Under the pieces are notes generated by a model. The model saw only the letters and a program-made list of their open reading frames with translations. It was not told the origin of the DNA and ran no database searches. Below, one piece after another: positions 22,060 through 32,500 of a stretch of DNA of 64,000 nucleotides. Origin of the DNA: Hemileia vastatrix. Its lineage: Eukaryota > Basidiomycota > Pucciniomycetes > Pucciniales > Zaghouaniaceae. The stretch covers positions 1,954,501-2,018,500 of the forward strand of contig JASXTE010000009.1 in the NCBI GenBank assembly GCA_030280995.1. The letters run 5' to 3'. Position numbers and translations under genes: made by a program. Numbering within the stretch: position 1 is the first letter of the stretch; every line of letters starts with the position of its first letter.

Positions 22060-23900
22060 TGTAACTGTCAAAGTCTTTATTATATTGTAAAAGTCTACAG
22101 AAAATCCTATTGTACTAGCTATAGGCCTTGACCAAGGGACTTGGTAAAAAAAACCAGAGAGAAAATCCCCTGTCCCATTGAAAAATACCAGGTGAGATTT
22201 ATTTACTACACAAAATTGAAGACTGTTACAATAATACTTCCAAAAAACTTCTTGACTGCTTGACAAGCCAAGACAGTATCCAATTTTAGACCAATGAGAA
22301 CCAAAGAACCAAAAATGGAAATGTAGAGAAAATAAACACCAGGAACCAGAGACACATTTCACTTGTTGAACAGAAAACAGCAATGATACTTAATTCAGGC
22401 TCTAAAGCTACAACAGAAAAACCAGTTGTCAAGGTTGAGTTCAATGAAGAACTAACCTTGCAATTAACCCATCCAATTGTGGCCAAAAAAAAGTGAAAAC
22501 TGATTAAAGAGATACAGTGATCTAATTACAAGATGGTTGTATGATAAATAGAGTTGCCCCAGACTGTATTATTCAGTATCTGCACAAAGACCACTATCCA
22601 AAAATCTATGCCACAGAAACATATTTGACACTTCTTCCAGCCACATTGCATGATAAGGGGAAAGATGGTCTATGTGGTTAGATTGTAGCCCAGATGGCCA
22701 CTTGTCAGTTACCTTGACTTTGGTGTTGTAGGTTCAAATCCTTGCCACCTTACCCCCTTTAACCACACACCCTCTTTGTCCATGGTTGGAACCCTTTTTT
22801 CATGCTGGTTTTGATGTCTTGTTCTCCCAATGATATATTTATTCTCCATCAGAAACTTATGGTTGATGGACACATGTATGAAGGCTGGAGAACCCATCTA
22901 ACTTTGTCAAACACCCACTTTGTCAACAACCCCACTTTTCCATCCCTCCATTATCTGGACAATCATGCTTGGTCATTCACCTTGGGTCAGCAGCGGAATC
23001 CCACTCCACTTACATTCTTGAAAACCCTTCCCATCAAACCACCACCCCTCAAGGATTAACCTCCACCCTTCTCCCCTATGGATACCCAATCTGTGTCCTC
23101 AAAGGCACCTAGTTCCCCCTTTTATCCTGTCGATTGGGAAGAAAACCTACCCACTACGTTCATTACTCCTCACATAAATCTACCCTATTATTATAAAATG
23201 CCTTCATGCCCCTAGCTGGGTGATATTTTAAGAAATTAAAAAAAATTGCTTGAAAAACCTTCTATAAGAGCTCCCCAGCTTGCTATGGAAGAGGTGGGCG
23301 GTGGGCCTGACGTCTGTTGGCCCCCCTAGAGGCAGAAGACCTCCCTGAAGCCAAAACACACCAAATTACCTTGAAAAAATCACAGCACACCACAAAAACC
23401 TTTAAAAACAAAATTAAGTTTAAATTAATTGAGACATGAAATATAGAGACAAATTAGGTCTATCCAATAATACTAAGAACTTAACCCTAAGACTTAAGGT
23501 TAGCCCAAAAAATGCAAAAAACAAAATTTGACAGTTATAGTATAAAGTGAAAAGTGACCAACAGAGCCCTTAAAACTCAGAATATAAAAAAAAAACAACT
23601 GAAAATAAAATATATAGAAAAATCAGGGCTATCCAATGGTAGTAGCCACACCCCCAGAGTCTAATTATCCACCCCAGGAATCCCGAATAACTATAAAAAT
23701 AAGAAAAATGCTACCTTTGAAGACAACAAAATATCCCAAAAATTCCAGAAAAAAACCAGAGACCCTTGAAGAAATTAAATCTTGAAAGAAAAAAAAGTGA
23801 TATCCAATAAAAGAATTCCCTTTCCAATCAGAAAAAAGGACACAACTCACTAAAACAACCTGAAACATAATAACTAGAGCCTATACACTCCTGGAGCACC
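22060..23900 (-). repeat. Dispersed repeat R-A, antisense copy with an internal insertion
   Basis: 22060-22640 and 23290-23660 are the reverse complement of 1840-2430 and its upstream flank (matching blocks GGACAGGGG/CCCCTGTCCC, the CACCTGGTATTT block, and the ACCATTGGATAG block). The middle part, about 22640-23290, has no counterpart in the left copy. It contains the tRNA-like segment and is an insertion, or was deleted from the left copy. ORFs on either strand here look fortuitous. Confidence 0.5.
22672..22750 (+). repeat. tRNA-like / SINE-like segment with A and B boxes
   Basis: TAGCCCAGATGG at 22686-22697 fits the pol III A box (TRGYNNARNNGG), and GGTTCAAATCC at 22731-22741 fits the B box (GGTTCRANTCC). 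They are 33 bases apart, within the normal range. I could not fold a clean cloverleaf (poor T stem and acceptor), so it is not called a tRNA gene. A tRNA-derived SINE fragment inserted in the R-A copy is the simplest reading. Confidence 0.4.
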
Positions 23901-24708
23901 ACAATGGCACTTAAAATACTTTTAATTGAATTTGGTACAATTATTATGGAGGTTGGAAAGACCAATTTAATTTAATATATTTTTTATTATTATAAGAACT
24001 GATGGTTTTATTGCTAAAATGGGTAAATTAATTTAGTCAAGATGAAACATTTATTTAACAGTAAAAGTTGCCAATATAGATTTATAATTCATGGAGATAA
24101 AAGTCAGTAGTCTCAAGAACCATTATGTATTTTCAGGGAATTTTTACTATTTTTCTTATATTTTTAAGTAATAATTTTTATAAAGTATTTTTGACTTTTT
24201 TTGATTTTTAATATTTACTTAATTTTAATGATTTTTAACTCAGTGAAAAGGGCTTCTCTGGCTACCAAAATTTAATGGGATGTCTTTAAGATGTATTCCT
24301 TTCATCTGTAATATTTTTAGTTTTTTTGTAAAGGTTTTAAGGCTCTAGATATGTCTGGAAGTTTGTACAAGCTCTAGGATTCTCCAGGGTACTCCTGAGG
24401 GAAAAATGGGGCACATGACTTGACTATGCATATAAAGGCTGTAGAATCAAAATTAGCAGAACTCCCTTGGTTAAATGTTTTCTCTCCAATATTTAATTTG
24501 CCTATATCTATCTATTGTCTATTCTTATTGAATAGTTTTTTCCAATTAATGCAGTATATAACATCTCATGACACTCATTACTAAAAATATTCATATTATA
24601 AGCATACACACAAAATACAGAATATAACATCTATATACATATATATATCTACTTATTTAAAATTATTATCTTATATATAAGCCCTAACTTAATTATATCA
24701 TAAATGTA
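23901..24708. other. A+T-rich spacer, no gene seen
   Basis: No convincing ORF or RNA is visible. A weak R-A-like fragment (AACTCCCTTGG followed by TTTTCTCTCC) occurs near 24450-24500. Otherwise this is A+T-rich sequence with homopolymer runs. Confidence 0.5.
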
Positions 24709-24783
24709 GTGATTATTGGAGAGCATAAAAGATTGCAAGATTTGTTTGTTGAATGCTATCTTTTGTTGCTCACCAATAATCAC
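24709..24783. repeat. Imperfect inverted repeat (hairpin) of about 75 bp
   Basis: The left arm GTGATTATTGGAGAGC... and the right arm ...GCTCACCAATAATCAC pair over about 25 bases with two or three mismatches, around a loop of about 25 bases. No flanking duplication was recognised. It could be a small MITE remnant or a fortuitous hairpin. Confidence 0.45.
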
Positions 24784-24904
24784 CTGGTAATGTCATTTTT
24801 CCTATTTTTAGACTCCTTAAATTTGCTATTCATATTTTTTTTAATAATTTAAATATAAATTATGTTTTTTTTCTCACAAATAATGACAAGATTTGAGATC
24901 TATT

Positions 24905-25147
24905 TCACCTTTTCCCGCTCCACTAAACCATCCATGTCCATCATTTGTCCTGGTATCATCATTTTAGTCAGGCCTTTGTTTCCCTGCACCATTTAAGACC
25001 AACCATTGTCTTGGCACCATTATTAAGACTAACAAGTAGTCCCAGAAGCCATCATTTCAATTCAGAATCTTTCCTCCTTATAATTATCAAGACCAGCCCT
25101 CATCCCAGCACCACATTTAGACCGGCCATCAACCCAGCATCACCATC
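24905..25147. repeat. Degenerate minisatellite of about 30 bp
   Basis: Variants of a unit resembling AAGACCAGCCATCATCCCAG recur several times with indels (for example near 24980, 25035, 25090 and 25120). The 80-residue ORF through it (24945-25187) simply reads the repeat. It is the target region of the young Ty3 element, and similar sequence appears to resume after 34316. Confidence 0.4.
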
Positions 25148-25152
25148 AATTC

Positions 25153-26289
25153 TGTCAGCCAGGCTATTCCAGGAGTCCAGTAAATAAATTATAAAACTTT
25201 AAAGAGTGGGTAAGACTTGTATTTAATGAATATAACTTAATATTTTATTGCATAATGAAATTATATAAGAATTTTATTATATACAAGTGTTACATTAAAT
25301 TTATTGGTTATATATATTTTTATATATACAATTAAATTGAGCATAATATAATATATTCTACAAATAATGGCGCATTTTTATGTATTTAATAATTATAAAT
25401 TTATATTTAATTAATTAAAAAACATATATTATAATTACAAGTGTAAATTTGATTTATAATATATTTAAATTAATTACTTAAATTTATATATTAAATAATA
25501 CCTCTCATATGATACTAAACAATAATTAAGGACGCTTCTTTTGACCCTTAATTGTGTTAGAAAAAACAAATAAATTAATTTGGACTAAATTGAGATTAAT
25601 TGCTTGTTTTGTTGCGTCAAATTATTTTTTGTTTCACTTAAAATATCCTTTAATCAGAAGGTACCATCTGTTGGGAATTATATTTCTCATAGTTCCTATG
25701 TTTCCAATCTTGTTTAGTTATTCACTATTGTCACTTACTGATTTGGGAATTAATGGCGGGGAAATTGGATTCTTAATTGGGCTTTTAATTATTTGTTTCA
25801 TGTTTTTCTCTATATTGTTATGTTTCATTTACTCTTTTGATATGTTTGTTTTATTCCATTCTAATCATTGTATTTACAAATATAGTAGCGCTTCAGAAGA
25901 CCCATTGCCTATAAAAGGGCTTTGGATAATCCCCTGTAGCCTTGTCACTTATTATACACTCAACAAATTAAATACAATTTTTATATTACATTTATATTCT
26001 TTTTATTAGTAATAAAATTCTAATTAAAATTCTATATAACAATTAAAAGGTTGCTTTAAGTCTGATAGTAATTATAGTGTTTGCCGCGCAGAACTCTTAC
26101 TTAAATAATATTAATATTAATAAAACCAATTTGTTGTCACCTCTCAGATCACTCGTCGTTGCCTTCTCTCAAATAAATTAAATAATTTTAATTGTTTTTA
26201 TTTCTTTTATTTCTAAAACTATTATCTCCTTCTTGTCCTCCTCTCTTTTCTTCCCTCTTCTCCTATATCTTCTAGACGACTGACCAACA
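25153..26289 (+). repeat. 5' LTR of the young chromovirus
   Basis: The LTR is 1137 bp, begins TGTCAGCCAGGC and ends CTGACCAACA. It pairs with 33174-34310. It holds a TATAAAAG box at 25910 and an open frame of 151 codons at 25554-26009, strongly hydrophobic, which starts at GTG rather than ATG and is also open in the 3' LTR. Most of the differences between the two copies of that frame change amino acids, so coding is doubtful. Confidence 0.95.
25910..25917 (+). promoter_or_regulatory. TATA box in 5' LTR
   Basis: TATAAAAG lies about 380 bases before the LTR end and is repeated at 33931-33938 in the 3' LTR. It is a likely core promoter for the genomic transcript; the start site is not determined. 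Confidence 0.5.
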
Positions 26290-26986
26290 ACTGAGGGCCT
26301 TTCCAAACGACCACGACGATCGAGCCTGGCGACGAACGACAAAATGCACGGACCACCTAGCAAAACAAAACTTTTGCCGCGACTGTGTTTCGAACTTGAG
26401 TTCGACATCTTAGGTTTATATAATATTAATTTTTATATTATTTTGAAGTGATTTTTCGATCACTATAGTAAGTTCACCTTTGCGCCTCTCACTCATATTA
26501 CTATATTTTTATTGCAATAACAGTGATTGTGGCTTAATTGCTGATTCACTGAGTGTGAGTGTTCAATTTTTAAAAATTTTTTTTTTCCTAGTTGACCATT
26601 ATAGAGTGTTAAATCCTCTTAGTCCTAGAAGAATTGACATAATTATTAATACAAATTGAATTATTAATTTAATTTTTTTTATTATTAATTATTGTTAATT
26701 TTGGTTGACTTAAAAGTACATTGTGCTTAGTCCCAATATATTGCCATATTTAATATTGGTAATTAATTGGTTGAATTAACTTACTTGTTATTCCCAATTT
26801 AACCTTGCAATCCATTTTTTTTTTTTTAAAAATTAATTTTTTAATTATTACTTTATATTGAAAATTATTTTTTCTATAATTAAATTAATTAAAAAAATTT
26901 TTTTTATATTATTTGGAGCAATTATTGACTAACTTTGATTATTTTTTTTATAAAGTACAAAGTAAAATATAAATCTTCCCACTAGT
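26290..26986 (+). other. Leader of the young chromovirus
   Basis: This untranslated leader lies between the 5' LTR and the first ATG. It starts ACTGAGGGCCTTTCC, the position of the PBS by analogy with ATTGGGGGTGTTTCC in the sister family, but the TGA in place of TGG makes the assignment uncertain. A short G+C-richer stretch (about 26280-26410) contrasts with the surrounding A+T-rich sequence. No gene is assigned. Confidence 0.5.
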
Positions 26987-27668
26987 ATGTCCAACAATTT
27001 GGCAGAAAAAATGGATAACATGCAAGTGGATGAGATAGAAATTGACTATGATGCTGACACTGTAAGTTCTTCTAAAGTTGGTCATAAAAAATCTTATGCT
27101 AACACAAAGAATTAACATACTGCAGGATGTGGAAATGACAGGAAATGCAAACAAACCAAACCCCCTTCCCCCAGTACCACAGAAGGAAGTAAAGCCTCTA
27201 GTGCCTCAAGAAGGTCTTCCAAAAGGCTTCAAAATAAAAAAGCTTCCTCTGCCACAACAAATCAGCAACCTATCCAGTCATATAAAAGAGTTGAAGACAG
27301 AAAATATGACGTACAAAGCAAAGGTAGACACATTGTGGGATCAGGTCCAAGAACTCAGGAACCAGATTCAGGCCCAGGCCCCTCCTCAATTGCCTCCCAA
27401 TCAGCTTCAATTTCAGGCTCAACCTTCACAGCCACCCAGCTCAACCATCCAAAATCCAAATACTATGGAAGTAGAGCAATGGAAATGGGATTATCTAATG
27501 AGTCACTACCAACAGAATGTGCAACACCCTCCTCATCATCAGCCTGGCCCATCCAGAACACCCAATTTCCATCCACCTCCTCATCCCTACCAACAAAGCA
27601 GGAGAAAGAAGGCCCAAGCACAATCCCAAACCCAGTCCCAGGGGAAGTTTCCTCCTCTGCCATGGTAA
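26987..27668 (+). CDS. Small first ORF of the chromovirus (spliced, Gag-associated)
   Basis: Exon 1 (26987-27061, 25 codons starting MSNNLAEKMDN) and exon 2 (27126-27668) are joined by removing a 64-base intron with GTAAGT donor and CTGCAG acceptor; the phase is preserved. The product is about 205 residues: an acidic N-terminus, a Pro-rich stretch (PLPPVPQ), a likely coiled coil (LSSHIKELKTEN through QELRNQ), Gln/Pro-rich sequence, a KWDY motif, and a His/Pro and Gln/Ser-rich tail ending PPLPW. The KWDW/KWDY block and the coiled-coil part are conserved in both decayed copies (5557-5979, 9017-9410), which supports real coding. It has no recognised family and is presumably a Gag-accessory or N-terminal Gag product. 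Its stop codon overlaps the next ORF and a second intron-like segment. Confidence 0.7.
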
Positions 27669-29503
27669 GTAATTTGGTTGATAGTCACTTGGGTATGTTT
27701 TCTAATAAATCTTCTTCTGCAGGTAATATTATTGAACATGGTGAAAAAACAGTTAAACCTGTTAAAAGACAGCTTCCTGTAACTAGTAGCCCTATTGATG
27801 TAATTAGCAAATTGTCATTTGATGAACCTTTACATTTAACTTCTACATCTTTAATTAATCCTTCTCTTGCAATTAAAAATGATTCTGTTCCCCCTGAAAT
27901 CTATACCTTAATTGAAAAAACTTCTGAGGAAATATTGAAAGATACCCTTGATTTTAATATTGTGAAAGACAAACATGTGAGAGATGTGTTAATCCATGAA
28001 AATGATAGATTAAATAATTTACACTTGCAATGTAAAGTGAGTTCTTCTGTACAAGATACAGCTTATTTAAAAATAAAAGAAACCTTGAATATTGTTCTTA
28101 GTCAACAAAAACAAATAAGAAGTGACCATAGAGCTATCTCAGATAGAAATATCAGTCTACATAAGACCTTGAGTGAACTGAAACCCCTTATTGAGGAAAA
28201 TTATTCATTCAAAAATGAAATAAAATCTCTGCAAAATGAGTTTAAGAAGCTAAAAAATGATTTCCATGCACTAAGTACCAAGCACTCAGTTTCTGAGGAC
28301 AGAAATGTTCTATCTCTTGCAAAAGTAAATGACCAGATGTCTGAAATTCCAAGAATAAGAAACTATGTGTCTGACCTACAGGAAAAGTTTTCAACCTTAA
28401 CCATCAATAATGAATTAAATGAGATTTCTGCAAATAAGCTGCATAAAAATAAAGAGAAAAAACCTGAACAAAGTTCATCCTTTCTTCCTCATATTTCAAC
28501 CATTAAACAAACTGACAATGAGTCTGTAAAATCTTTTGCTACTAGCAAAAAATCTTGTGATGGTCATGCACCAGCTGTTTCTGTAAATAATGAAATTTCT
28601 GAACACCTGGCTAAACTTCAGGAATTATTACTAGTGAATAATTCAAACCAAAAAGTGGACCATCCCAGTAGTCAGAAAAATTGGCCTAAGTTAGACCAAT
28701 ATCCTACCTTTGATGGTGATTCTTCCTCTGATTGGCAACACTTTATCCAAAGAATTGATAATTTAAAGAGATCTTATAAACTACCTGATGAGGAAATTGT
28801 TTCTAAGCTAATTTCTTTATTTTCCAATGTAGCCTTGATGTGGTATGAATCTGTCCTCTTAGATAACAATCATTATACATGGAATGATTGGAAATCCTTG
28901 ATTGAGAATCAGTTTGGTGGTTCAAAATTCAGGTTAGCTCAGCAAAGACTGTATGAAAATACTAGATATGTATCCTCCTCTGTTGAAAAGCCCATTGTTT
29001 TTCTGATGAAAATAACTAAAATCCTTAGAGCAATTGATCCAAAGATGGATTATGATATTTGGAGAGATAAAATCTTGTATAAATTACCAAATTCTCTTAG
29101 GGATTTTATTGTTGCTAGAACTGAGCATGTAAGGGAAAATTCTTCTTTCATTAATATCTGTAATGAAGTACTACTCAACCATAGATATGAACCAAAGAAT
29201 TACCTTAGTAAATCTTATAATGATCAGAATAAACCTTCTATAAAGCTCCCAGAAAAATCTGGTAAACCCTCTGCCCCAGTTGCACCTAAAAAATATGCAA
29301 CAAATACTTGTTATAAATGTAACAAACCGTGGCAGAAGGGTCATGTTTGTGACAAGAAAATTCATCTTGTTGAACAAAATGAAGACACTGATGAAGTTGA
29401 ACTTGATGTCAATAATTCTTCCAGTGACTGTGAAAGTAATATCTCCTATGACAATGAATCTGTTAAAGATGTTTTAATGTTAGTCATGATGTCCATTATT
29501 TAA
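27662..29503 (+). CDS. Gag polyprotein with retrotransposon gag core and zinc knuckle
   Basis: The frame is open from 27335. I choose the ATG at 27662 (context CCATGG) as the first start after the small ORF, giving 613 residues. The N-terminal third is variable, followed by long coiled-coil-prone stretches. The Gag core starts at WPKLDQYPTFDGDSSSDWQ and continues through FIQRIDNLKRSYKLPDEE, WNDWKSLIENQFGGSKFRL and NSLRDFIVART. A knuckle CYKCNKPWQKGHVC follows at about 29308-29349, then an acidic tail. It forms the particle and binds element RNA. The frame ends at 29503 and Pol continues in another frame. In the sister copy 2 the acidic tail is in the Pol frame, so one base may be missing here in the T4 run at 29472-29475. 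Confidence 0.85.
   Translation: MVSNLVDSHLGMFSNKSSSAGNIIEHGEKTVKPVKRQLPVTSSPIDVISKLSFDEPLHLTSTSLINPSLAIKNDSVPPEIYTLIEKTSEEILKDTLDFNIVKDKHVRDVLIHENDRLNNLHLQCKVSSSVQDTAYLKIKETLNIVLSQQKQIRSDHRAISDRNISLHKTLSELKPLIEENYSFKNEIKSLQNEFKKLKNDFHALSTKHSVSEDRNVLSLAKVNDQMSEIPRIRNYVSDLQEKFSTLTINNELNEISANKLHKNKEKKPEQSSSFLPHISTIKQTDNESVKSFATSKKSCDGHAPAVSVNNEISEHLAKLQELLLVNNSNQKVDHPSSQKNWPKLDQYPTFDGDSSSDWQHFIQRIDNLKRSYKLPDEEIVSKLISLFSNVALMWYESVLLDNNHYTWNDWKSLIENQFGGSKFRLAQQRLYENTRYVSSSVEKPIVFLMKITKILRAIDPKMDYDIWRDKILYKLPNSLRDFIVARTEHVRENSSFINICNEVLLNHRYEPKNYLSKSYNDQNKPSIKLPEKSGKPSAPVAPKKYATNTCYKCNKPWQKGHVCDKKIHLVEQNEDTDEVELDVNNSSSDCESNISYDNESVKDVLMLVMMSII
27665..27722 (+). other. Candidate intron at the ORF junction
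   Basis: A GTAAGT donor at 27665 and a TTCTGCAG acceptor ending 27722 enclose 58 bases. In copy 1 of the sister family the same position has GTAAGT (about 5977) and TATAG before GTAATT. After removal, the junction codon and the next triplet read TGG TAA, so the small ORF still stops there, and the Gag ORF lies in the +1 frame immediately after. In the unspliced form the Gag frame is open through the segment and begins at an ATG (27662) that overlaps the stop. Confidence 0.45.
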
Positions 29504-29526
29504 ATAATATATCTGAAGATTGTGTA

Positions 29527-32500
29527 TTGAATTTATCTTCAGTAGAAAATGCTGAGATAATTAAAGATATTACTAACAATTCTATTCCCATATCCCCTTT
29601 AAAGGCAACTGTTATCATTAATGGTAAAAATGTTGATGTAGTTCTTGATTCTGGTGCTGGAGGAAGTGTAGTATCTGAAAAAGCTTTGGCTTCAGTGGAT
29701 AAGGAATATTTAAGTAAATTATTGCCTATAACTTCTGAAAAATGGAGAGGGTATGGTTCCACCTTATTTCCTATTGGCAAATACAAAACCTCTGTATTCT
29801 TCAAATATAATGGTGGTTTTGTCAGAGCTATTTGTGAGTTTGTTGTCATGAAAAATGATAATTTGAGCAATTGGTTTATTATGGGAAATGATATTTTAAC
29901 CATGTTTGGTGTGAAACTAGACCCAGCAAATAATTGCTTTACCTTAGGAATGAATGGGAAAAGAAAATTCAAAATTTCTTCTCCTAAACCTTCTGGGCAT
30001 TTGTTGAAATCTTGTAACTCACTGACCCAATGTAAAGGTATGGATGATTTATTACATGAAATAAATACCGCTTCTTTTAGTGATCATTTGACTAATGAAC
30101 AAAAGGATTCTATTGTTGCCTCTATTACCTCTTTCCCTATGGCTTTTGCTCATGGTTCTCATGTCTTGGGAATTGTTCAGGAAGAAATGAAAATTACCTT
30201 ATCCTGTAATTTGAGTGATATTCCTCCTTCCCTTAAGAAAAAACCATATCCTGCTTCTCCATCAAAAAGAAAAGATATTGAAGATAATATTGAAACATTA
30301 TTGAAAATGAATATCATTGAGAAAGTGAATGTCACCCCCAAATATTGTGTCATCTCCCCAGTCTTGATTTCATATGAAAAAGATAAAGCTAGATTATGTG
30401 GAGATTACAGAGCTTTAAATACTTATACTGTTGATGATATTTATCCTTTACCCAGAATTAATTCAATACATGCTACCTTGCAAGGTGCAAAATTTATTAG
30501 TTGTCTGGATGGTAATAACGGTTATCATCAAGTTCCAGTTGAGAAAAATTCTCAAAATTTTTTGCTTATTGCTACTCATATGGGAATATATAAGTATGTT
30601 AGGATGCCATTTGGCCCTAAAAATGCTCCTTCAGTTTTCCAGAAAGTCATGGATAACACTTTCCATCAAGAAATTATTGAAGGTTGGCTCATGGTTTATA
30701 TTGATGATATTATTGTTTTTTCTAAAACTTTTGATGAACATATGATTCACTTAAATAGAGTTTTCCAAAAAATGGATGAAATCAATATGACCTTATCTTT
30801 AAAAAAGTGTAAATTTGGTTTTCAATCTTTGAAAGTCCTTGGCCATGTTGTGTCAGGCTTACAAATTTGTGTAGACCATAATAAAGTTGCTGCCATTCAA
30901 AATGTGAAAGCACCAACTTCTGTAAGAGAAATCCAAAGTTTTTTGGGTATGTGTGGCTATTATAGACAATATATTAAAAATTATCAGGTCATAGCCTTAC
31001 CTCTTACAAAACTAACCAGAAAAGATGTTGCTTTTCTCTGGAATAATGACTGTCAGAAAGCTTTTAATACATTGAAAAGTTGCTTAATGACAGCCCCTAT
31101 ATTGGCTCTTCCAGATTTTAACAAGCCATTTGTACTTTATACAGATGCTAGCTTTATTGGTCTGGGTGCTGCCCTTCACCAAAAGCAAATTATTAATGAT
31201 AAATCCTCAGAGGTTGTAATTTGTTATATTTCAAGAACCTTAAGAAATAGTGAATTGAAATATGGTGCCACTCAATTGGAGTGCTTAGCAGTTGTTTGGG
31301 CTCTTGAGAAACTTCATTACTACTTGGATGACCAAAAATTTGAGTTAGTAACTGACTGTAGTGCTGTAAAATCTCTCTTAAACCTCAAAACACCTAACAG
31401 ACATATGTTCAGGTGGCAACTTGCTGTTCAGGAATACAGAGGAAGGATGACTATTATCCATAGAGCTGGAAATGTTCACTCTAATGTTGATATGCTCTCC
31501 AGATTGCCTCTGCCAAATAATGACTCCAATCCTGCTTATGTACCTGAAGATGATACTGTTCATATACATGGTATATTTATAGTTGATATGGAAGAAGAGT
31601 TATTACAGTTAATACTAGATTCATATGATAAAGATTCTGACTTAAATAAATTAGTTACTATTTTGAATGATCCTAAGAATGCTTCAATTCAAGCATTAAT
31701 AAAAACTCTTCCTGCAAAGTACCAAAATGCTTTAAATAAAGGAAAGTTTTCTATTGAAGATGGTTATATATATTATAGAAGGAAGCTTAACAATGTAATT
31801 GTTATTCCTCCTTCAATGAAAGAAACTATCCTCAAACTTTGTCATGATGACATATTAGCTGGACATTTTGATCTTGAAAAAACATTGATTAGAATCAAAA
31901 ACACTGCATGGTGGGCTAATATGTCTGAAGACACAAAATTATATGTTGAATCTTGTGATTCCTGCCAAAAATCTAAAAGGTTAACAGGTAAGAGAGCAGG
32001 GTTATTACAGCATATTGAAGCACCAAGTGCTCCCTGGCAAATCATTAATATGGATTTTGTCACTGGTCTTCCTGTTGCAGGTAAAGACAGCTTTAACTCT
32101 TGTTGGGTAATAGTTGATAGATTCACAAAAATGTGCAAATTTATTCCAACCAACAAAGATGTATCCACCAAGGAATTAGCTTTCTTATGGTGGTCTTACA
32201 TGTTTAATATTATTGTTTTTCCAAAAGCCATTATCTCTGATAGGGATCCAAAATTCACTTCTGAGTTTTGGACCTCTTTGATGGATATTTGTGGCTGTGA
32301 GTTGAAATTGTCTACAGCTCACCATCCTCAGACTGATGGTCTAGCTGAAAGAATGATTCAAACTCTGGAAGATATGATTAGAAGGTATTGTGCCTTTGGT
32401 TTAGAATATAAAGACAATGACAGATTTACTCATGATTGGGTCACTCTTTTGCCTGGTCTTGAATTTGCATATAATAGCACTTCTCATTCTGTCACTGAGA

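Noticed and set aside
22672..22750. A genuine tRNA gene
   Set aside because: The A and B boxes fit, but the T stem and acceptor stem do not pair well and no anticodon arm is convincing; SINE-like remnant preferred.
1840..23660. The inverted R-A copies as terminal inverted repeats of one large transposon enclosing the copia fragment
   Set aside because: The copies are unequal and diverged, further R-A copies occur elsewhere in the same orientation, and no target duplication was seen; independent insertions are more likely.
24945..25187. 80-codon plus-strand ORF
   Set aside because: It reads a degenerate minisatellite and crosses into the LTR; no independent support.
26178..26408. Basic minus-strand ORF (SSRRYRRRGKKREEDKKE) across the LTR-leader border
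   Set aside because: It spans the LTR end and is absent from the 3' LTR context; composition reflects a C/T-rich tract read in reverse.
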